From contig SKHJ01000019.1 in the NCBI GenBank assembly GCA_007116965.1, positions 1 through 28,443 of the forward strand: 28,443 nt of DNA, written 5' to 3'. Origin of the DNA: Candidatus Kaiserbacteria bacterium (GTDB lineage: Bacteria > Patescibacteriota > Minisyncoccia > Phycocordibacterales > UBA918). Made by a program: the position numbers and the translations under genes. Below, piece after piece: positions 14,810-22,716 of the stretch; position 1 is the stretch's first letter, and each line of letters starts with the position of its first letter. The notes below the pieces were generated by a model. That model saw only the letters and a list, made by a program, of their open reading frames with translations. It searched no databases and had not been told where the DNA came from.

Positions 14810-14841
14810 GAGCCCGGACGTCGTCAAGACAAACCGGGCTC
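14810..14841. terminator. Hairpin between the convergent small gene and uvrB
   Basis: An 8-bp perfect stem GAGCCCGG / CCGGGCTC with a 16-base loop holds a further GTC/GAC pairing. It lies 16 bases after the small gene stop and 35 bases from the uvrB stop. There is no T-run on either side, so it may be a weak or protein-assisted terminator or an RNA-stabilising hairpin. Confidence 0.5.
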
Positions 14842-14875
14842 ACTCAATGTTGTTGCAGATGCGACGAACACACCA

Positions 14876-16903
14876 CTACGTCTTTGGATCATCACTTTCC
14901 AGCGCCCGTATCTCATCACGCAAAATAGCAGCCGTCTCAAAGTCTAAAATTGCAACCGCCTCAGCCATTTGCTGGCGTTTCTCCTTGATGACTTTCTTGG
15001 GATTTTTAGCGTACAGCGCTCGATCGACTGCAAGCAAGGTGGCCACGGTCTGATTATGTTCAGTCCGCAACTGATCAGTAATGGATTTGATTTCTTTAGC
15101 AATGGTCTGGGGTGTTATGCCGTGCTCAGCATTATAGGCCAGCTGTAGCTCACGGCGGCGTCGGGTCTCGTTGACGGCATACTCTAATGAGCCAGTCATT
15201 GTGTCGGCGTAGAGCACCACTCGACCACGAACATTACGGGCAGCGCGACCAATGGTTTGAATGAGGGCAGTCTCACTGCGTAAAAAGCCCTCCTTATCAG
15301 CATCAAGAATCGCTACCAGCTCGACCTCCGGGAGATCGAGTCCTTCACGCAACAAGTTCACACCCACTAGGCAATCAAAGATACCGCGGCGAAAGTCATT
15401 AAGAATGTCAATACGCTCAATGGTGTCGACATCGCTATGAATGTATTTGGTCTTCATACCCCGCTCTTCTAAGAAGTCAGCCAGGTCTTCCGCCATCCGT
15501 TTGGTGAGCGTAGTCGTCAAGACCCGCGCGCCACTCGCAATCACTTTCGTTGCTTCGGCGATAAAGTCTTTGACCTGACCGGGATACTCACCCACCTCGG
15601 TCACTGGCCGAATATCGATCTCAGGGTCCACCAGACCAGTGGGACGGATGATTTGCTCAATCATCAGCACTTGTGTGGTCGCGGCCTGCTCATACTCATA
15701 CGAACCAGGCGTAGCAGAGGTGTAGATACGCTGTCCTAGTCGCTCTTCGATCTCGGCAAATTTCAATGGGCGGTTATCAACGGCACTTGGTAGGCGAAAA
15801 CCGTGTTCGACCAACGTCTCTTTACGCGACCGGTCACCGGCGTACATCCCATTGAGCTGCGGAATGGTGACGTGCGATTCATCGATAATGGTTAGGAAGT
15901 CTGGCTTACCCTCAGGCGTGTGGGGGAAATACGAAAGGAGTGTATACGGTGCCTCTCCCGGCTGACGCCGATCAAAGTGACGTGAATAATTTTCGATACC
16001 GTTGCAGTAGCCAACCTCACGGATCAAGGCCAGATCATGCTGGGTGCGTCGTTTGAGTCGTTCGGCTTCGAGCAATTTACCTTCTCGCTTAAAGTACGCT
16101 AGTTGCTCATCGAGCTCTAACTCAATGTCAGCAATCGCGACTTTGCGCTCATCTTCTGGGGTCACAAAGTGCTTCGCTGGAAAAAGAAAGAACGTCTCAG
16201 GCGTATCAATAATTGATCGGCTGACCGCGTCGATACGCACGATCTCGGCCACCGTTGTACCTTGGAAACTAAGACGATACACCACCCGTTCATTGGTTGG
16301 CATTATCTCCACCGTATTGCCAACAGCACGAAACGTACCTGGCGTTAAGTCAGCATTGGTACGCTCAAAGTACATATCAACCAACGTCCGCAGCAACTCA
16401 GTTCGCGTGGTGCTAAAACCTCGCTCAAGCTTTTTATGCTTTTTTAGGTATTGTTCTGGCGCCCCTAAGCCATAGATACACGAGACCGAGGCCACGATGA
16501 TAACATCCTCGCGAGTGAGTAGCGCTTGGGTGGAGGCATGTCGCAGCCGATCGATCTCTTCGTTGATCTGCGCCTCCTTTTCAATATACGTATCACTGGT
16601 CGGTACGTACGCCTCTGGCTGGTAATAGTCGTAGTACGAGACAAAGTAGTGGACTGCATTATCAGGAAAGAAGTCTCGGTACTCTTGCGCCAACTGCGCC
16701 GCCAGGGTCTTGTTGTGCGCGATCACCAAGGTTGGCTTCTGCACTGCCTGAATCACATTGGCGGCAGTAAAAGTCTTGCCCGAGCCGGTCACACCCAATA
16801 GCGTTTGGTGCGTGTGACCAGCCGTTACACCAGACACCAGTTGCTCGATGGCTTTGGGTTGATCCCCGGCTGGGATTTTCTCCGTACTGATCTGAAATTT
16901 CAC
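14876..16903 (-). CDS. uvrB: UvrB excinuclease subunit
   Basis: UvrB is the damage-verifying helicase-like subunit that receives DNA from UvrA and recruits UvrC. From GTG 16903 the protein is 675 residues, the normal length. Motifs in order are PAGDQPKAIEQL, LLGVTGSGKTFTAANV (Walker A), NKTLAAQLAQEY, FVSYYDYYQPEAYVP (beta-hairpin), SVSCIYGLG, TIIDESHVTIPQLNGMYAGDRSRK, TSATPGSYE, RPTGLVDPEI, VNLLREGLDLPEV, and ALIQTIGRAARN with the arginine finger. A C-terminal UVR domain (KEKRQQMAEAVAILDFETAA) follows. An upstream ATG at 16930 is in frame, but its nine codons carry the extended -10 TGCTATACT, which ends 6 bases before GTG 16903. The family-like start VKFQISTEKIPAGDQP begins there. Confidence 0.97.
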   Translation of the reverse strand: MKFQISTEKIPAGDQPKAIEQLVSGVTAGHTHQTLLGVTGSGKTFTAANVIQAVQKPTLVIAHNKTLAAQLAQEYRDFFPDNAVHYFVSYYDYYQPEAYVPTSDTYIEKEAQINEEIDRLRHASTQALLTREDVIIVASVSCIYGLGAPEQYLKKHKKLERGFSTTRTELLRTLVDMYFERTNADLTPGTFRAVGNTVEIMPTNERVVYRLSFQGTTVAEIVRIDAVSRSIIDTPETFFLFPAKHFVTPEDERKVAIADIELELDEQLAYFKREGKLLEAERLKRRTQHDLALIREVGYCNGIENYSRHFDRRQPGEAPYTLLSYFPHTPEGKPDFLTIIDESHVTIPQLNGMYAGDRSRKETLVEHGFRLPSAVDNRPLKFAEIEERLGQRIYTSATPGSYEYEQAATTQVLMIEQIIRPTGLVDPEIDIRPVTEVGEYPGQVKDFIAEATKVIASGARVLTTTLTKRMAEDLADFLEERGMKTKYIHSDVDTIERIDILNDFRRGIFDCLVGVNLLREGLDLPEVELVAILDADKEGFLRSETALIQTIGRAARNVRGRVVLYADTMTGSLEYAVNETRRRRELQLAYNAEHGITPQTIAKEIKSITDQLRTEHNQTVATLLAVDRALYAKNPKKVIKEKRQQMAEAVAILDFETAAILRDEIRALESDDPKT

Positions 16904-16909
16904 TTGCTG

Positions 16910-16918
16910 AGTATAGCA
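16910..16918 (-). promoter_or_regulatory. Extended -10 promoter of uvrB, leaderless spacing with GTG start
   Basis: The minus strand reads TGCTATACT, then 6 bases, then GTG 16903. It lies inside the longer frame that starts at 16930, which argues against that start. Confidence 0.6.
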
Positions 16919-16972
16919 AATACTGCCCATATGCCCAGTTTTTTATCAAAAAAGCCAATAATTAAGCAATTT

Positions 16973-17004
16973 AAAACGGACACACTATAGTGTGTCCGTT
17001 TTTT
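16973..17004. terminator. Perfect palindromic bidirectional terminator after tgt
   Basis: A 30-base perfect palindrome (arms AAAACGGACACACTA and complement) is flanked by T4-T6 on both readings. On the minus strand it follows the tgt stop by about 25 bases and precedes the uvrB promoter. Confidence 0.85.
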
Positions 17005-17029
17005 ACCCTTATTTTGCCCGATTTCGTAC

Positions 17030-18277
17030 CTACGCCTCCGCCAGCAACTGACCCCGCAAATCCTTGGTAAAAGCCACGATGGTCTGTAGGTTGTGCAGGG
17101 TACAGAGTTGTGGTCCCAACATCTCGTTAGCCCGAAACAGATGAGCGAGATAGGCCTTACTATAAGTATGAGCAATAGCATGTTCAGCGGGAGCTAAGGG
17201 GTCGAGCTTGGATTGGTCTGCCTGATACTGGCTTTGCCGTAGATTGATCTTGGTCAATTCAGGATAGGTAAAGGTGCCGCAGGGAGTGGTCTTCTCCGTG
17301 CCGGTCCGCACATAGACTTGCCCCGTACGCCCAATGCGACTGGGGGCAACACAATCAAACGTATCACAACCGAGCAGTACCCCCTCGACAATATCCTCCG
17401 GCTCACCAATCCCGAGTAAGTGGCGCGGCTTCTCTGGCGGCAAGACCTCATTGACGACCCGTAGCGCCTCACCGAGATCGGCCTTGGAGAAGCTCCCCCC
17501 GATGCCGTAGCCAGCAAAATCCATACCAGCCAACACCTTGGCACTCTCGGCTCGCAGATCAAGGTACCGACCACCTTGCACCACCCCATACAGACCTTGC
17601 CGCTTGAGAGCCTCGTAGTTGTGTTTATGTGCCAAAATACTGCGCTTGGCCCAGCGATGCGTCCGAGCCATCGCCTCCCGTTGGTACTCATAATCAGCAG
17701 TCGGGCTCGTACACTCATCAAAAGCAATAATGATATCTGCTCTGATGGCGTGCTGTATCTCAATTGAGCGCTCGGCGGTAAAGCGATGCATTGAGCCATC
17801 TATATGTGATGTAAATGTAACACCTTCTTCATCGACAATACAGAGCTTACCGTGTTCAGTGGCAAATTCCTGGCTGTAGACATTGAGGCCGTGATATTGC
17901 TGTGCCGCTGTTTCCTCACCCGCCGCAAACTTACTTACCCCTTTACCAAAGGCCGCCCCCAGCGAAAAAACTTGAAAACCACCCGAGTCCGTCATCGTCG
18001 GCAGCTGCCAGTTGGCAAAACTATGTAGGCCACCCGCGGCAGCAACGGTCTCATGACCTGGTTGCAAGAATAAGTGATACGTGTTGGCTAAGGTAACACT
18101 GTTCCCTACTACATCCCGCAACTCATCTGATCGTACACCCTTAACGGTGGCTTTCGTACCAACCACCACGAAAGCTGGGGTAGGAATATCTCCATGCGGT
18201 GTAGAAATAACACCAGCCCGGGCTAGTGTCCCGGGCTGAGATGTTTCAATAGTAAATGTTACTGGCTGTTTCGGCAT
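17030..18277 (-). CDS. tgt: tRNA-guanine transglycosylase lacking the zinc-site cysteines
   Basis: TGT swaps guanine-34 of GUN-anticodon tRNAs for preQ1, the entry to queuosine. The 415-residue protein carries the family signatures: GTKATVKGVRSDELRD, NTYHL, TMTDSGGFQVFSLG (catalytic-site Asp), YGVVQGGRYLDLR, GIGGSFSKADLGEAL, LGIGEPEDIVEG, and DTFDCVAPSRIGRTGQVY (nucleophile Asp and tRNA contacts). The C-terminal structural zinc site is normally DPxCxCxxC...YSxAYL...H. Here the aligned stretch is LDPLAPAEHAIAHTYSKAYL, so the three cysteines are replaced by Ala, His and Ala. Folding without zinc, or with different ligands, is implied. The start ATG directly follows the stop of the FKBP gene (TAA-ATG), so the two are one operon. 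No preQ1 or queuosine biosynthesis genes are in the window. Confidence 0.93.
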   Translation of the reverse strand: MPKQPVTFTIETSQPGTLARAGVISTPHGDIPTPAFVVVGTKATVKGVRSDELRDVVGNSVTLANTYHLFLQPGHETVAAAGGLHSFANWQLPTMTDSGGFQVFSLGAAFGKGVSKFAAGEETAAQQYHGLNVYSQEFATEHGKLCIVDEEGVTFTSHIDGSMHRFTAERSIEIQHAIRADIIIAFDECTSPTADYEYQREAMARTHRWAKRSILAHKHNYEALKRQGLYGVVQGGRYLDLRAESAKVLAGMDFAGYGIGGSFSKADLGEALRVVNEVLPPEKPRHLLGIGEPEDIVEGVLLGCDTFDCVAPSRIGRTGQVYVRTGTEKTTPCGTFTYPELTKINLRQSQYQADQSKLDPLAPAEHAIAHTYSKAYLAHLFRANEMLGPQLCTLHNLQTIVAFTKDLRGQLLAEA

Positions 18278-18808
18278 TTACTCAATCTCTAGCAGATCGA
18301 TAGCAAAGATGAGGGTAGCATTGGGAGGAATTTGTCCAGCCCCACGTGCGCCGTAGGCTTGCTCCGGTGGAATAACCAAGATGCGACTCCCGCCTTCTCG
18401 CATACCCAGGATACCCTCTTCCCAACCGGCAATCACTCGTCCTTGTCCGACAGTGAAGCTGAAGGGCTGACCGCGGTCACGTGAGTTATCAAACTCTTGG
18501 CCGTTTCGAAGGCGACCAACATAATGGACGGTCACGCGATCACCAGTTGTTACCTCTCGCCCTGCACCCGTTAGCACGTCCTCAATGATCAGTTGCTGCA
18601 CGCGACCACGTTGATCAACCGCTTGACTAACCGCACTCACTCGATCTTGGCCTTCGCCTACCACTGTTGCACCAACACTTGCTGCCTGTTGCTGCGTCGA
18701 AAGTGATAAAAATGCCAGGTTAGATTCTAGCTTGATAGCCCAAACAGCCACCAACATCAAAAGTGCGATGCCAAGAAAACCTGCTAATTCATATCGTGAA
18801 AAATTCAT
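18278..18808 (-). CDS. Membrane-anchored FKBP-type peptidyl-prolyl isomerase
   Basis: FKBP-type isomerases catalyse cis-trans isomerisation of Xaa-Pro bonds. The 176-residue protein has an N-terminal transmembrane anchor (about 9-26) and a linker. A complete single FKBP domain (about 75-176) follows, with TGDRVTVHYVGRLRNGQEFDNS, FSFTVGQGRVIAGWEEGILGM, GGSRILVIPPEQAYG and IPPNATLIFAIDLLEI. These include the active-site Tyr, Asp, Phe, Val-Ile, Trp and Tyr positions of the family. The anchor places it outside the membrane, so it probably assists folding of exported proteins. It is the first gene of a two-gene operon with tgt, with no gap between them. No confident promoter is visible; an extended TGGCATTAT box about 27 bases upstream is possible. 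Confidence 0.95.
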   Translation of the reverse strand: MNFSRYELAGFLGIALLMLVAVWAIKLESNLAFLSLSTQQQAASVGATVVGEGQDRVSAVSQAVDQRGRVQQLIIEDVLTGAGREVTTGDRVTVHYVGRLRNGQEFDNSRDRGQPFSFTVGQGRVIAGWEEGILGMREGGSRILVIPPEQAYGARGAGQIPPNATLIFAIDLLEIE

Positions 18809-18862
18809 ATTATCTATATGGTTATTGTTTGCATAATGCCATTTTATTGTTGACTACGCAAG

Positions 18863-19930
18863 TCACCAGGTAATCCGTCCCGACTGTATATCAGCTCGAA
18901 TGCCAGTCTCACTTCGACGAGCTACGTCAGCCAAGAATATCTCTCGCTCAGCTTCATCCATTAACCGCGGAATGGTCGGGCTACCGATACTAGTGATCGG
19001 GATCAGCTCTAAGGCACGTGTATCACCGTCGAGTACCATTGATAGTAGGAGTCCTACCTGTACATCATTAGAAAAATATTGGTCAAATATGATATTACCA
19101 AGTGAATAGACGACTGGTACACCGTCAATCATTTCAATACCTTGTGTCACGTGCGGATGGTGACCAATGATTATATCGACCCCGCTGGTAACCAACGCTT
19201 CGGCTTGGCGACGTTGCGCCGCACTATGTCGTAATTGATATTCTTCACCCCAATGGATGTATGCTACTACCAAGGTGTCGACCGGGAGCGACGTAATCAA
19301 CTCAGTTACCGCTCCTATATCCAGTGGTGTGAACAAGACGTGAACACCAAGCACAGCAACTTCGTGGTCTCCGACAGTGAAGGTGGCTAATGATAAGACT
19401 TCATCAATACTCGTAGGATGACCAAATGGCTTGAGCCCGTACTCCTTTAGCGTCATGCGCGTAGCATTATAGCCAGCCGGCCCGTGATCCAGCGTATGAT
19501 TATTGGCTAGCCCTACGTGCGTCACACCAGCCGCAGCTAGCAGTGGTGCAAAGTCGCGATGTATTGAAAAGCGCATACCAAAATCGGGCGTTGGCACGTG
19601 CTGATCGGGAATAGGTGCTTCTAGGTTGATAACGATAGCATCATACTCGGAAAAGGCTTGTAAGACAGCCAACGATGTTCCCATCCCATCTCGTCGATTG
19701 CGTCGCTCAACGTCACGACCAAGCATTATATCTCCGGTAAACAACACCCTGCCCGGTGATGAGGTGGTAGCCATCAAGCTGTTAGCGGTAACAATAGTGC
19801 GTATTGGTGGCGGCGGTTGATCTATGGTTGTGGGCGACACCACTGACTGTCCGACCAAGGCCAGAACAAATACTAACACCACTACCGCACCGACCACCAG
19901 CAGTCGCGTGGAATAGGCAATTCGTAACAT
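18863..19930 (-). CDS. CapA family (poly-gamma-glutamate capsule-type) metallophosphoesterase-fold protein
   Basis: The 355-residue protein has an N-terminal signal or anchor (about 9-30) and a CapA/PgsA domain. Motifs are VLFTGDIMLGRDVERR, IVINLEAPIP, GLANNHTLDHGPAGY (Asn-His pair), VVAYIHWGEEYQLRHS, and IIIGHHPHVTQGIEMIDGVPVVYSLGNIIFDQ. The Asp, Asn-His and His-His residues form the calcineurin-like metal site. Named family members take part in poly-gamma-glutamate capsule formation. No ligase genes (CapB/CapC) are nearby, so the substrate here is unknown; a wall or surface polymer phosphoesterase role is equally possible. Its ATG begins one base after the upstream gene's stop, so it is the last gene of an operon with the UBA-like protein and AI-2E permease genes. 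Confidence 0.9.
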   Translation of the reverse strand: MLRIAYSTRLLVVGAVVVLVFVLALVGQSVVSPTTIDQPPPPIRTIVTANSLMATTSSPGRVLFTGDIMLGRDVERRNRRDGMGTSLAVLQAFSEYDAIVINLEAPIPDQHVPTPDFGMRFSIHRDFAPLLAAAGVTHVGLANNHTLDHGPAGYNATRMTLKEYGLKPFGHPTSIDEVLSLATFTVGDHEVAVLGVHVLFTPLDIGAVTELITSLPVDTLVVAYIHWGEEYQLRHSAAQRRQAEALVTSGVDIIIGHHPHVTQGIEMIDGVPVVYSLGNIIFDQYFSNDVQVGLLLSMVLDGDTRALELIPITSIGSPTIPRLMDEAEREIFLADVARRSETGIRADIQSGRITW

Positions 19931-19931
19931 A

Positions 19932-20774
19932 TCAACGTATTCCCCCTAAGCTGCTGTCCATCGAAGGATGAAATGGACCAACCTCAAAGTAGTACATACC
20001 ACCAAACAAGGCCGCCACAGCGATCAACAGCGAACAGACAAAGATGATGATCACCTGAACCCAATTGATGCCCGTTTGTTGCCGATGGTAGCGAGCTTCA
20101 AATTCAGACAAGTCAACGTCAATCCCAAGTAGGGCGTGGATGGTTTGCGGACTCAATCGCTCATTAGTACGATAGACCGTACGGATCATCTCTTCTCGTT
20201 CTTCCGGAGTGACATCATAAATATCGACTTGGTCACGTAGCCACGGCGCGTCGGTATGAGGACGGCCTGGTTCGTCCATAGGTCTACTCTGTTGCGCTGC
20301 GATGGTTGAGATCAACTCAGCTGGTGGCTCGACCGTAACAGGTGAAGGAGTCGGAGTTGGCTCGGGCTGGACCTCGATCATTTCTTCTTCTGGGACCGTG
20401 TCGACACTTTCAGTCACAGCTGATACAGCTGACGAAATGGTCTCCTCGGCAGGTTCTATGGTTGGTGGCTCAGGAATGGTTTCTGGCGCATCAGTCGAGA
20501 CAGCCTCGGCGATTGGTTCAGGAGCAACCACTTCATCCAACCGCTCTTCTGGTTGCACATACTTCTGTGCCACGATCTGCGAAGCTCGAGATCGTTCTTT
20601 TTCTTCCGCTTCCTCTTTTCCGTGTGGGTATAACACCGTGACGGCTTCTGCAGCGTCTTTATCATTCCAGCCAGCCTCAAGCAACAGATCCTTGATCTCA
20701 TCAGGAGACTTATCGACTGGTATCTGGAGGATCTTTAGAAATGATACGACTTGCTTTTTCTCGAGTGCTGGCAT
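19932..20774 (-). CDS. Membrane protein with UBA-like N-terminus and disordered Pro/Glu/Val linker
   Basis: I do not recognise a named family. The 280-residue protein begins with a compact helical segment (about 1-50, with LKILQIPVDKSPDEIKDLLLEAG then WNDKDAAEAVTVL) whose spacing resembles a three-helix UBA-type fold. A low-complexity linker (about 55-175) rich in Pro, Glu, Val and Thr follows. Next is a conserved-looking helical stretch (TPEEREEMIRTVYRTNERLSP, then IHALLGIDVDLSEFE), a transmembrane helix (about 237-260) and a short outer tail. The bulk therefore lies in the cytoplasm. It sits between the AI-2E permease gene (2 bases upstream) and the CapA-like gene (1 base downstream), so co-expression is certain in practice. 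A bacterial UBA-like module implies protein binding; ubiquitin involvement is not implied. Confidence 0.75.
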   Translation of the reverse strand: MPALEKKQVVSFLKILQIPVDKSPDEIKDLLLEAGWNDKDAAEAVTVLYPHGKEEAEEKERSRASQIVAQKYVQPEERLDEVVAPEPIAEAVSTDAPETIPEPPTIEPAEETISSAVSAVTESVDTVPEEEMIEVQPEPTPTPSPVTVEPPAELISTIAAQQSRPMDEPGRPHTDAPWLRDQVDIYDVTPEEREEMIRTVYRTNERLSPQTIHALLGIDVDLSEFEARYHRQQTGINWVQVIIIFVCSLLIAVAALFGGMYYFEVGPFHPSMDSSLGGIR

Positions 20775-20776
20775 AG

Positions 20777-21835
20777 TTACTTGGTGTTTTTAGGTGGCGC
20801 AGGTGCCGGTGCCTGGATAGCTATATTATGCCCGTAAATCTCCAAAAGGACCATAAATAAGCTGATGATAACTGGTCCGATGACAAAGCCGATCGGTCCA
20901 AACATCGAAATACCACCCAGTACAGAAAGAAGAATGATAAAAGGATGAAGCTTGTTTCCGCGACTCATCAAATACGGCCCAATAAAGTTGTCGATAGCGA
21001 TCACTGCGATCGCCGCCCAGATCAACAGACCAATGGCATTACCAATATCTCCAGTAACAAAAAGATAGGCAATCGCCGGTATCATAATGACCGAGGTGCC
21101 AATACCTGGTAGTAGAGCGGCAATCGCCGCAATCGAGGCCCATAAAACCGCTCGTTCGATACCAAAGAGTGAGAAGCCCACCGCCGCCACTATACCTTGG
21201 ATAATAGAGACTAAGACTACCCCTACCACCACCGAACGTACCGCCAAAGCCAGTCGAGCCAAAATCACTTCATCTTCAGTGTCAGGTAGCGGACTGACTC
21301 GAATAAGCCAGCGGGTAAAGCGTTGTCCGTCACGGAAACTATAAAACATACCGATGATAGATATGACCAGCAAGAAAATGGTAGAAGCAGTGCCAGCAAA
21401 GATAGCACCAAGATTTGAGGCAAACCATTGTGTACCTTGACGCAGCTGTTCGATGATACTGATGTCTACTCCGGGCGCGTAATATTGGATACGCTCTTCA
21501 ATCTCAGTTATATACGTGACGAGTGTAGAGGAATCATCAGCACCAATTACTCGATAGAATGAAACCACCTCGCTGACGATAACAGTGGTGACAAAAAATA
21601 CGGGAATAACGATGATGACCAAGACCAAAATTGTCGAAAGTGCAGCTGCCATACCCGCGCTTTGACGTGGCATGTAGTGCTTAATACGGGTATACATTGG
21701 GTAACAGATGGTAGCGACCACTGCCGCCAAAGCCAACGCAGGCAAAAATGGTGAGAGGAGTAGCCAGGCAAAATAACCCGCTGCGATCAGTAGTGAAAAG
21801 AAGAAGGCGTACTCGACAATCCGGGTGACTGACAT
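20777..21835 (-). CDS. AI-2E family permease
   Basis: The 352-residue integral membrane protein has about seven to eight helices and family signatures: FFSLLIAAGYFAWLLLSPFLPALALAAVVA at the N-terminus, a central extracytoplasmic-like helical region (VVSFYRVIGADDSST to LRQGTQWFA), IIGMFYSFRDGQRFTRWL, SIIQGIVAAVGFSLFGIERAVLWASIAAIAALLPGIGTSVIM and HPFIILLSVLGGISMFGPIGFVIGP. The family includes TqsA and sodium/proton antiporters, so the name does not prove autoinducer export. It is the first gene of a three-gene operon. The longer frame from GTG 21841 is rejected because an extended -10 TGGTATGAT lies 8 bases before ATG 21835. Confidence 0.93.
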   Translation of the reverse strand: MSVTRIVEYAFFFSLLIAAGYFAWLLLSPFLPALALAAVVATICYPMYTRIKHYMPRQSAGMAAALSTILVLVIIVIPVFFVTTVIVSEVVSFYRVIGADDSSTLVTYITEIEERIQYYAPGVDISIIEQLRQGTQWFASNLGAIFAGTASTIFLLVISIIGMFYSFRDGQRFTRWLIRVSPLPDTEDEVILARLALAVRSVVVGVVLVSIIQGIVAAVGFSLFGIERAVLWASIAAIAALLPGIGTSVIMIPAIAYLFVTGDIGNAIGLLIWAAIAVIAIDNFIGPYLMSRGNKLHPFIILLSVLGGISMFGPIGFVIGPVIISLFMVLLEIYGHNIAIQAPAPAPPKNTK

Positions 21836-21843
21836 TACCACGT

Positions 21844-21852
21844 ATCATACCA
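21844..21852 (-). promoter_or_regulatory. Extended -10 promoter of the AI-2E permease operon, leaderless spacing
   Basis: The minus strand reads TGGTATGAT, then 8 bases, then ATG 21835. Confidence 0.6.
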
Positions 21853-21866
21853 GAGTAAACGCAGAA

Positions 21867-21891
21867 AGGCCCGGGGAAATCCCAAGGGCCT
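21867..21891 (-). terminator. Hairpin after the small Cys-motif membrane protein gene
   Basis: A 6-bp stem AGGCCC/GGGCCT contains an inner GGG-ATTT-CCC pairing and is followed on the minus strand by only TTT. It lies 12 bases after the stop at 21904 and before the next promoter. Confidence 0.55.
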
Positions 21892-21903
21892 GTTCGAAAT
21901 GGT

Positions 21904-22149
21904 CTAATCTTCCTCTCGCAAGCGTTCGATAGACGCCTGCGTCTGTTGGGCTGATAATTCAACAGCCCGGAAAACTTCGACCAACGCTACATCAAATGCA
22001 GCAAATGAATTAAAAAGCTTCGACAATCCCCATAAAATAATGAGGAAACCTACAGCTCGAAACATAGCAATTTGCTTGCAACCAGAACACTCTCGACAGC
22101 GAGTGCTCCAACTAATTGTCGGTGGCTGCTGCCGTATTTCAAGCTCCAT
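21904..22149 (-). CDS. Small membrane protein with a cysteine cluster
   Basis: I do not recognise this protein. From ATG 22149 it is 81 residues. An N-terminal soluble stretch ends in CRECSGCKQ (three cysteines in a C-x2-C-x2-C arrangement), followed by one transmembrane helix (about 29-48) and an amphipathic C-terminal segment (VALVEVFRAVELSAQQTQASIERLREED). The cysteine cluster just before the membrane could bind a metal or be lipid- or redox-linked. One cluster alone is too few ligands for a classical zinc ribbon, so dimerisation would be needed. An in-frame TTG at 22182 would add 11 residues; ATG is preferred. A hairpin follows the stop. The coding call is moderate, as it rests on sequence pattern and placement. 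Confidence 0.55.
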   Translation of the reverse strand: MELEIRQQPPTISWSTRCRECSGCKQIAMFRAVGFLIILWGLSKLFNSFAAFDVALVEVFRAVELSAQQTQASIERLREED

Positions 22150-22223
22150 CGCTATTAAAACACACTTTTTACCTAAAAGCAACTGACAGCAAAACTGGTC
22201 GTCTGCGTGTGGACTAAAAACTA

Positions 22224-22709
22224 CTAGCCCTTAAAAAATAGTTCGAAATCCTCTGGTGATTCATCTGGTGCTGGCGGACGAAGGTTTAGGGGTACGTCTC
22301 GTCCCATAAAGTCAGCTGTGAAAGTAGCTTCTTCGCTGGCGGTAACGGTTATCTGAAACCGAGCTGGCGTAATTACCTGTGCACACATATCTGCTTCGTT
22401 GATTACGTTGAAACTTATATGCACTTGCTCGGGAAATGATTCACGTACCAGGTGGTCGTGTTCCAGTAAGTCACACGGGGTCGGCATCTCAATCTCACCT
22501 ACCAAGATATGCTCACCGTCTTCGAAAAATTGCACCGCGTCAATGCGCTCAATATAGCCAAATCTGCCGTTTTCTTCTACCTCCACAACCGGTGTCTCGT
22601 CGGTGTCGACGGCGGTTGGGTCGGGATCACCTTGCGTCAGCCACAACAGACCCCCGGTAGCTACCAGCACCGCTACCAATCCCCCAATGATCGTGGTTTT
22701 AGTATCCAT
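22224..22709 (-). CDS. Membrane-anchored extracytoplasmic protein of unknown function
   Basis: I do not recognise this protein of about 161 residues. It has an N-terminal transmembrane or signal segment (about 6-24), an acidic linker (QGDPDPTAVDTDETPVVEVEE) and a C-terminal beta-rich domain of about 110 residues with two cysteines (in PTPCDLL and DMCAQVITPARF). If outside, these could form a disulfide. The pattern of alternating hydrophobic residues with the late VPLNL strand suggests a small beta-sandwich. No lipobox Cys is present at the segment end, so it is membrane-anchored, not a lipoprotein. The start is ATG 22709: TATACT lies 7 bases upstream, while the earlier ATG at 22715 lies within 1 base of that box. 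The gene follows the WxL-like operon by only 16 bases but has its own promoter. Confidence 0.72.
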   Translation of the reverse strand: MDTKTTIIGGLVAVLVATGGLLWLTQGDPDPTAVDTDETPVVEVEENGRFGYIERIDAVQFFEDGEHILVGEIEMPTPCDLLEHDHLVRESFPEQVHISFNVINEADMCAQVITPARFQITVTASEEATFTADFMGRDVPLNLRPPAPDESPEDFELFFKG

Positions 22710-22716
22710 ATTCATT

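Noticed and set aside
20302..20793. Plus-strand Ser/Gly-rich frame
   Set aside because: It is the antisense of the Pro/Glu/Val linker of the UBA-like protein; the composition is explained by that shadow.
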